Source: Antedon mediterranea
Lineage: Eukaryota > Echinodermata > Crinoidea > Comatulida > Antedonidae
Direction: 5' to 3'
Length of the DNA stretch: 64,000 nt
NCBI RefSeq assembly: GCF_964355755.1
Contig: NC_092679.1
Coordinates: 21,948,432 to 22,012,431, forward strand
Shown: one piece after another, positions 59,001 to 64,000 of the stretch
How positions within the stretch are numbered: the first letter of the stretch is position 1
How the letters are laid out: each line of letters begins with the position of its first letter
Program-made: the position numbers and the translations under genes
The notes under the pieces: model-generated
Told to the model about the DNA's origin: nothing
Databases searched by the model: none
Seen by the model: only the letters and a program-made list of their open reading frames with translations

Positions 59001-60246
59001 ATATTTCTTGTTTGTTTCATGGGAAAGTGTCCCCATTAAATAGTGTCCCAAGGGACTGGTTCCACTGTAATACAGTTAAATTGTAAGCAACGAAACTAAA
59101 CATATAGCTAATTAGCATAAAACTATAAATATATAGCTAATTAGCATAAAACTAAACATATAGCTAATTAGCATTAAACTAAACATATAGCTAATTAGCA
59201 TAAAACTGAACATATAGCTAATTAGCATAAAACTGAACATATAGCTAATTAACATAAGACTAAACTGTAGCTAATTAGCATAAAACTAAACATCAACTAA
59301 TTAGCATTAAACTAAATATCAGCAAATAACATACAATTAAACATTAGCTAATTAGCATAAATTAAATGGATAAATAGCAATATAAATTAAAATAGATAAA
59401 ACCAACAATTCATCATCATAGGCCTATGTTTATGTACGTTGTGATTATGACCTAAAATAGAATCTACACACATTTTCGTAGTGACACATGAATAGTTATA
59501 CTGCATGTTTTTGACGATCTAAATTGCTAGTTAAAAACCATCATGTTTATAAATACACACACACGATTTTTTCGAATGCCTTAGAGCTTGTTTTGATGAC
59601 GTCATTGTGTGAGGACATTTACTTATTATTCTCCGTCATTCATCATAAACGTATTACTTTCTATTTTTAAATATCATTTTAAACATTTTTATTTTTGTAT
59701 ATTTATTAATTATATTATTACTTGATGAGTAGTTATAATAACTGTTTTTAAAAATAAAAATATATTTACGTATTGGTCATTTATAATATTGTAAACTGTA
59801 GAAATTTATTATATATTTTTTTATTTATATTATAATATACAGTAACATGTAATAGATTCCTGTCATTTGATTGGACGATAGTGGTTCACATGTCATTTGA
59901 TAGTATTATAAAACGATCATGTGATACTAATAATGTAGTACTTTTTTCTGGGTTTTTTTTTGTATAATTTATAAACCATGAAATTATTTGTATCATCGCA
60001 CTCATAAACATTCATTATTTGTAGTATATAATTTTCCTAGTAGGTAGGTGAAGACATGTGACATCATAGGTCATCTCAAATTTAATGCTCCCTAGTATCT
60101 ATCCAAATGTACAATTTGCTTTATTATCATAAAGTTTAACATCTTTTTTCTTATAACAGAAAGTTACAAAAGGTGCAAGGCATAAGATAGTGTTAAGCAT
60201 TCAGAAGTTGAAAGAAAGACAAAGTACACTACAAAGTTTAGAAAAG
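41005..60246 (+). CDS. SAMD4: SAMD4 / Smaug homologue, first five coding exons (3' part beyond window)
   Basis: Smaug, an RNA-binding translational repressor that binds hairpin SRE elements through its SAM domain and recruits the CCR4-NOT deadenylase. Exons: 41005-41224, 48391-48948, 51244-51540, 55404-55513, 60160-60246; 1272 nt, 424 codons, all in phase with GT-AG introns. Exon 1 plus the start of exon 2 form the N-terminal SSR1/dimerisation region ([24 protein letters not shown]; then [33 protein letters not shown]). Exon 2 continues into a Ser/Pro/Asn-rich linker ([11 protein letters not shown]). Exon 3 has the SSR2-like segment ([34 protein letters not shown]). Exons 4-5 encode the SAM domain ([13 protein letters not shown], then [20 protein letters not shown]), including the basic patch used for RNA contact in the family. 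Start chosen at the ATG of [15 protein letters not shown]. The PHAT and C-terminal exons are not in the window. Confidence 0.95.
41225..42450. other. SAMD4 intron 1, first part
   Basis: AT-rich non-coding DNA. I see no repeats beyond homopolymers. Confidence 0.5.
42495..42870. repeat. Two-unit tandem duplication, about 190 bp
   Basis: TATCTTTTTTTAGACATACT to GTTTATTTTTAGACATGATA recurs once with indels (second unit from about 42702). Conserved words: ATCTAAGCCGAATACACT / ATCTAAGCCAAATACACT and TTTTACAATTTTATAAATTG. Confidence 0.85.
44555..44650. mobile_element. Half copy of the CAGGGAATAATTT element
   Basis: CAGGGAATAATTTCGCCAGT, GTAGC and AAAAAGCTATACAAAACAAC match the left arm of the complete element at 45869-46076. 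Confidence 0.7.
44932..45152. mobile_element. MITE-A copy 6, internally expanded
   Basis: Ends AAGCTCTGTCCACACTATC and GATAGTGTAAACAGAGCTT. Inside, the ACTACCATATTTAAGCAT unit (24 bp) is repeated four to five times instead of the usual two, making this copy about 60-80 bp longer than the others. Confidence 0.9.
45869..46076. mobile_element. TIR element CAGGGAA...TTCCCTG
   Basis: Left arm CAGGGAACATTTTCGCCAGT, GTAGCATACC, AAAAGCTATACAAAACAACC, TTATTGCTACAC is inverted at the right as GTGTAGCAATAAGGTTGTTT ... ACACTGGTGAAATTATTCCCTG. About 208 bp, in SAMD4 intron 1. Confidence 0.87.
46903..46972. mobile_element. MITE-A copy 7, minimal
   Basis: Only the two terminal arms remain: AAGCTTTGTCCACACTATCA plus AAGTTAATGTGACAAAAA joined to TGTCAAACTAGTTTGATAAT and GTAGAC. 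About 70 bp. Confidence 0.8.
47022..47094 (+). mobile_element. SINE family T 3' end
   Basis: GGATAATAATGTTCAGCGCC, AGAGGTTTCACAACATTAGG, CGCTATATAAATCCAGG and ATT repeats match the 3' end of 37275-37590. The 5' part is truncated. Confidence 0.8.
48204..48351. mobile_element. MITE-A copy 8, adjacent to SAMD4 exon 2 acceptor
   Basis: Begins AAGCTCTGTCTACACTATTA preceded by TA, with three to four GGTAGTGATATG-type units, and stops near CATGATGTCCATATATG. Its preserved part ends about 40 bp before the splice acceptor at 48390. The right TIR is missing. Confidence 0.88.
49060..49270. mobile_element. Palindromic repeat (family G)
   Basis: AATATTTGCCCAGTATCATA, AATACAGC, CATGTATTACATG, AGTATCATG and later inverted GATGCTGTATTATGATACTG give a loosely palindromic element. 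A relative lies at about 62320-62510. Confidence 0.6.
49331..50152. mobile_element. TIR element with TACCGTATATTTCGG ends
   Basis: Left TACCGTATATTTCGGTGTAT, AAGTCGCAC and right GTGCGACTTATATACCGAAA, TATATGGTA are inverted. The GTGCGTCTTATACACCGA motif occurs in several positions internally. About 820 bp with no transposase; SAMD4 intron 2. Confidence 0.85.
50965..51170 (-). mobile_element. tRNA-derived SINE fragments
   Basis: On the minus strand GCTCGGTGGTCTAAAGGTAT resembles an A box and GGTCATGGGTTCGAGTCCC (about 50969-50995) is a strong B box. A second B-box-like GAGTTTGAATCTCGGTGGAG lies at about 51116-51140. This suggests two SINE-type heads in succession just upstream of SAMD4 exon 3. 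An intact tRNA gene is not supported. Confidence 0.6.
51541..52430. other. SAMD4 intron 3, first part
   Basis: AT-rich non-coding DNA with TACTGTA words. Nothing else recognised. Confidence 0.45.
52440..52735. repeat. Degenerate tandem repeat, about 60-bp period
   Basis: AAGTTTGAAACTGTCCCTTT and AATTTAATATATCAATGAAT recur about five times with heavy divergence. SAMD4 intron 3. Confidence 0.7.
53420..54135. repeat. Tandem satellite, about 124-bp period
   Basis: About five or six units with ATGCTTGATCATGTTTAACT, TTGCATGAACATGCTTAAA, ATCAAGATCAACAGTACTGC, AGGTTCACATAAAGCATCAT, GAGTAAGTTAATCATGATGA, AAGATCTGAATGTGAACC. Each unit contains TGATCA and CATG palindromes and an inverted GGTTCACAT / ATGTGAACC pair. 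The two central units (53515-53755) are nearly identical. SAMD4 intron 3. Confidence 0.92.
54140..55400. other. SAMD4 intron 3, last part
   Basis: Nothing recognised. The short open frame at 54540-54737 lacks splice context and similarity. Confidence 0.45.
56250..56890 (+). mobile_element. CTCCGCCAAGGAGG repeat with GTTT run
   Basis: Starts TTTACCTCCGCCAAGGAGGT, then a (GTTT)5 run and GTTAGCAGGATTACTCAAAA. It ends AGGCGGAGGTATGCCCTCTC, GGAGTGGCTTTCTAG. The CCTCCGCC / GGCGGAGG ends are inverted. A fragment lies at 5195-5340. SAMD4 intron 4. Confidence 0.7.
57891..58652. mobile_element. Non-autonomous Tc1/mariner-pogo-like element, 762 bp, TA duplication
   Basis: CAGTCGACTCCGCCTAAGTC at the left is the exact reverse complement of GACTTAGGCGGAGTCGACTG at the right. 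TA flanks both sides (57889-57890 and 58653-58654), as expected of Tc1/mariner-superfamily insertion. Many internal AAGTCGAA words near both ends. There is no transposase frame. SAMD4 intron 4. Confidence 0.9.
58890..59075. repeat. Family E copy with inverted ends
   Basis: GTGGTAGAACCTTTATTAAG, GGGATCCCTTTGGGATCCCC and the closing GTGTCCCAAGGGACTGGTTC, CACTG. Related to 33412-33750 through CATATATTTCTTGTTTGTTT. Confidence 0.7.
59094..59365. repeat. Tandem repeat, 25-27-bp period
   Basis: About ten units of ATAGCTAATTAGCATAAAAC plus TAAACAT. The core TAGCTAATTAGC is itself near-palindromic. Later units diverge. SAMD4 intron 4. Confidence 0.92.
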
Positions 60247-60261
60247 GTAAGTACAGGCTAC

Positions 60262-60398
60262 AGCTCTATTCAAACTATCAAACTTTATGTGACAAAAAAT
60301 GTGATGTGCCCATATATGGACATGATGATGTTATCACTACCATATTTGGGAATATCACTACCATATTTGGGCACATTACACTGATAGTGTAGACATTT
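60262..60398. mobile_element. MITE-A copy 9, next to SAMD4 exon 5 donor
   Basis: Left CAGCTCTATTCAAACTATCA and a shortened right arm CTGATAGTGTAGACATT enclose the GACATGATGATGTTATC centre and two ACCATATTTGGG units. It starts about 15 bp after the donor at 60247. The open frame continuing from the exon into it is read-through. Confidence 0.85.
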
Positions 60399-60399
60399 T

Positions 60400-61560
60400 C
60401 AATGAACAGTTCTATTTTATAATTATTTGACTTTGTAACATTGGATTTGTTTTTTCTTTTAGTATATTAACAGTGTTTTAAGCGTTGAATTAGTACTGAA
60501 AAAACTTCTTTGTTTGTTTGTTAAATTGACATTTACCATTCAAATAAAAAATAGTTTTCTGATTCAAATACGAAAAACATCATTGCAAAAGTTGTTTTTT
60601 CGTTCACTATGCTGTTATTTACTGATTAACAATTAATTAATATTACAATACATTAGCGAATGTATCTGTGAAAACCGCCGTTACGTTAATTTATGGTAAC
60701 GATAATGCGAATACTGCTGCAAGTTTAGTTTGCGAGGCTTTTAACGCATTGACAAGTTACTTAAGCGATGTATATCGACGACGATATGAAGTGATATCTC
60801 TGATTTATCATCCCTGATCAGTCGAGGATTATATTTTCATTTGCCATCTCTGAGTTGAGATTAGGCTTGGTGCAAGTTTGACGGGTATAATCATTTCTGG
60901 CATTATCAACTCAACTCAATTTAAGTGTTGCTAGTCGCCATGTGCATATTCATTTTTTATATATTTATGTAAATTCTAAAAGTCGATGTTTATTTCAAGA
61001 TTTTTTGCCGTTTTTACTTGTGGTGACTGTGGTTGTGTTTGTTTTCAACACCCGTTTTTTATAGTAATTTATGTTCTAGTAATTTTCGTTAATTGTTTCA
61101 TATTTTAATTAATTATAATTATGTGGTAATTCTTTGATTTTCATGCATGGGTAAAAGAAAATAATATTCATAGAACACTTTCTTGGAAATTGTAATGCAG
61201 GCTTGTTATTGAGATGTTATATGGACAATATTTATTATTATTACTGTCTATTGATCTGTCCAATGCGGAAAATCGTGGTTGTTAAAAAAAAAGTTGTCAT
61301 TATTAAAATCATAATCATTGACATATCAACAGTAATATTAGATTGTCATCAAAATCATTGACATATCAGTGATATTAGTTGTTATATAACACCTAAATAT
61401 TATTCCTGTCTTTTTATCGGAGGATTATGGTCACATATTGTGCAATAGTATAAATAGTATTAACTTTTTTTAGCCTTTGGGAAGGAAAAAAATGTACAAA
61501 CATAACTGTGATTCTGAATGTAAAATACAACAGTGCTGCCTATTTTTTTATAACAATAAC
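60400..61560. other. SAMD4 intron after exon 5
   Basis: Non-coding, AT-rich. A less AT-rich patch at 60655-60800 (CCGCCGTTACG, GTATATCGACGACGATATG) has no gene recognised. Confidence 0.45.
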
Positions 61561-61570
61561 ATTTTTGGGG

Positions 61571-61643
61571 ATGAGGTGAATGATGAAAGGTTATATTTCA
61601 TCATTCGCCTTGTTGAAATATAACCTTTCATCATTCACCTCAT
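61571..61643. repeat. Perfect 30-bp inverted repeat, 13-nt loop
   Basis: ATGAGGTGAATGATGAAAGG plus TTATATTTCA (61571-61600) is the exact reverse complement of 61614-61643. The loop is TCATTCGCCTTGT. It is followed by CACTCATAAACATTCATTAT, which also occurs near 31975 and 59996, so it may be the end of a MITE family. Confidence 0.95.
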
Positions 61644-62319
61644 GCCATTATTTGTACCATTACACTCATAAACATTCATTATTTGTATATCATTATCAAT
61701 CACATCAACAATGATATTTGTTGCATTATCAAAATTATCATCAAATCATTTAAAAAACAACATTGATAAATTAATACTGATTTTGTTTCTAATTACCAAC
61801 AATGACATTTGTTGTTTAAATGACATAACATTTTAGTCAGTTGTTAGTTGACATTAAGAGTAGAAGTACATAGACGCTGAAATGTAAATCATTTCTATTC
61901 AAACTCTTATGATTAATTGATTCTTGATTAACTGTGACAGGCGAGTGTTTGTAAATATTACATACTCTCCTCTCCAAATCCATTAATAGATTGAAAACGT
62001 TCTATTAATCTATAAACATAAAGTTCGTATGTAGTTTGTGAAGTCATTAAAACTACTAATTATAGTTTTTTCATGTTTAAAAATACATTTTGATAATATA
62101 CATTTAGTTTATGATCACTCAAATCTAATTGTACTCAAAACAGCTCAATATTGTTTAGTTTGTTTTGAAGGATCATGTCAAAATTATTCTACTACATTAA
62201 TTCTACTGCAGCTACTGGAGTACTTAACTACAGTTTTACTTGAAATAATAATAATAGTTTGTTTATGTAGAGGTTCATGAAAGAGTTGCTGCAAGTCCAA
62301 AATATCAACCGAATATTTG

Positions 62320-62510
62320 TATAGTATCCAAATTTGTCCAGTATCATAGGTGAATTCGGTGATACAGCATCACGTGTTTCACATGTTACGCCTGTATCAT
62401 ACCCTAATCCTTATCCTATCCTTCCATGATACATGCACCGCATGTGATACATTACCTATAAGATGCTTTAATACAGAATTTGACAAATATTGCCATATGT
62501 AAAGATGTAG
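62320..62510. mobile_element. Palindromic repeat family G, second copy
   Basis: AAATTTGTCCAGTATCATAG at the left and AGAATTTGACAAATATTGCC at the right are partly inverted. Several GTATCAT/ATGATAC words lie between them. Related to 49060-49270. Confidence 0.55.
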
Positions 62511-63269
62511 CACTGAAAATCTGGTTTCAAATCAATTGTTTGATTTGGATTTTGTGGTTTTTCTTTGAGGCGAATGCATTATTAATATTATGAAGATTGT
62601 AATATTAATTTTAACATTAGTAAGCGTCGAAAGAAACACGTATAAATTACTTATAGTGCTATATGCATTGTTATAAAAAAAAAAATCCAGTTATCGATGC
62701 ACTATGTTATTGTAAAAGAAATTACCAATAACCAAATAAAATTATAAATATAAATTAATTTTTCATATGACAAGATTTTTAGTGAAACCAATAGTTCATT
62801 TATTATATGAAATCATAATTTTAAAAATACAGCGCATATAAACATTTCCAATTCCTTTTGTTATTAAATACAATATTACATAACATGTTTAAAAACAACA
62901 CTATGAGATAATGTAAAAAGGGATACACTCAAAAAATGAATGAGTAGATGACAATGGATTTAAGGGATTTTCTTGGTGGTTGTGAATTTAAAATGTGTAT
63001 TGAATTTTAAATTATTTATGTTCATAACAATTATGAGAGACACTGAAGGTGGATTGTAGAAATCAATTATTTAAAGACGTTGTGTTTTGTTGGTATTAGT
63101 TATTAATTCAGTCTATATCATGTTGAATAGAGACAAAAAGCTTATATGAGTGGGTGGGTAGTGTAGATTTTCCAGTACTGTTGGGGGTATAGTTTTGCTG
63201 GGGAGGGGGGGGGGGGCGGAGGTTGGTAAGCTTGGTCACTCATCAATATCCTCTGTCATGTTTGTTTTA

Positions 63270-63403
63270 AAGCTCTGTCTACACTATAAAAAAAAAGTGT
63301 CATGTGCCCAAATATGGTAGTGATATGACATCATCATGTCCATTATATGGGCACATCACATTTTTTGTTTGTCACATAGAGTTTGATAGTGTAGACAGAG
63401 CTT
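63270..63403. mobile_element. MITE-A copy 10, complete with TA duplication
   Basis: Best-preserved ends: AAGCTCTGTCTACACTATA and TTGATAGTGTAGACAGAGCTT, flanked by TA at 63268-63269 and 63404-63405. The interior is AAATATGGTAGTGATATGAC, ATCATCATGTCC and ATTATATGGGCACATCAC. Non-coding. The TA target and length near 135 bp suggest a Tc1/mariner-driven MITE. Confidence 0.92.
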
Positions 63404-63409
63404 TACATG

Positions 63410-64000
63410 GTAATGTAATCAACACTCTACAAAAAACACAATTCATCTATTTGGTCATCAATATTTAATAGATTTCTTAATATTATTTAAATTTATAATT
63501 TATTTAGTCTGGGCATTGTAGACGCTGTTGTTTACAAGTAGTAATATATTGGGCAAATAATATTTTTTATTGAGAGTTGAATTGAGAATAAAGTAAGAAT
63601 GATTGTATTTATTGTAATTATTTTTTTTGTTTATTTAATTTTTAAAGCATTAATACAGTGAATATGATAATGAATATTATTAAGTAATGTCTATTCCCAT
63701 CTACAGTACAATAACACCACTATAAAAATATAATAAGATTATGTTCAATATTATATGTAACTTATCTATTTTTTCATTAAAAAAATCAAATTATACTTTT
63801 TGCTATCTTTCTAATACCAGGGTCTTTGGTTCAAGTCATGAACAGTTCCAATACAGTGCCACTACCTAGCCTCATGTGAAACTTAATTTAGAAAGCCTGT
63901 AATTGGTGATTCACATAATTTGCTGTTGGAAGTTGTAAAATTAATAATAATAATAATATTTATTTCCACAACTAATAGAGCAAAATACAGAGTATCATAA
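63410..64000. other. Right edge, AT-rich SAMD4 intron
   Basis: No exon recognised. An ATA/TAA microsatellite lies at 63941-63960. Confidence 0.45.

Overview
The window looks like nuclear DNA from an invertebrate deuterostome, most likely an echinoderm; this is inferred from gene content and repeat style, and no species is claimed. It is AT-rich and has spliced genes with small exons and kilobase introns. The clear exons could be chained by in-phase splice sites and by recalled similarity to animal protein families. Much of the remaining DNA is small terminal-inverted-repeat (TIR) elements, tandem arrays, tRNA-derived SINEs and decayed LINEs.

Left to right: (1) 1-542 is mostly a palindromic minisatellite. 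(2) 543-8771 (+) holds the last six exons of UTP25/DIEXF, a nucleolar ribosome-biogenesis factor; its first intron here has the signature of a U12-type AT-AC intron. (3) 9128-16238 (-) and 20170-24752 (-) are two head-to-tail paralogues of an ST8Sia-type sialyltransferase. Each has four exons with identical phases: membrane anchor, stem, sialyl motif L, and motifs S/III/VS. Copy A is an intact 359-residue frame. Copy B has a TAA in the stem exon that an upstream in-phase donor could skip. (4) 25626-26857 and about 27257-29168 (-) are two LINE remnants, one with an open reverse-transcriptase frame and a possible 10-bp target duplication, one broken. (5) 29959-36045 (+) is a complete six-exon CGRRF1 orthologue, a membrane-anchored RING E3 ligase of 332 residues; its third intron has a U12-type GT-AG donor. 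(6) 36046-41004 is intergenic. (7) 41005 to beyond the right edge (+) is the 5' part of SAMD4/Smaug: five coding exons through the end of the SAM domain, with the 3' exons outside the window.

The genes are unrelated in function (ribosome assembly, glycan sialylation, ubiquitin ligation, translational repression), so this is an ordinary chromosomal neighbourhood rather than a functional cluster. The points most worth attention are the two minor-spliceosome introns, the sialyltransferase duplication with its local near-identity and possible stop bypass, a ten-copy palindromic MITE family, and a roughly 2.5-kb TIR element with a shorter internally deleted relative nearby. I found no CRISPR array, operon or other prokaryotic-style system.
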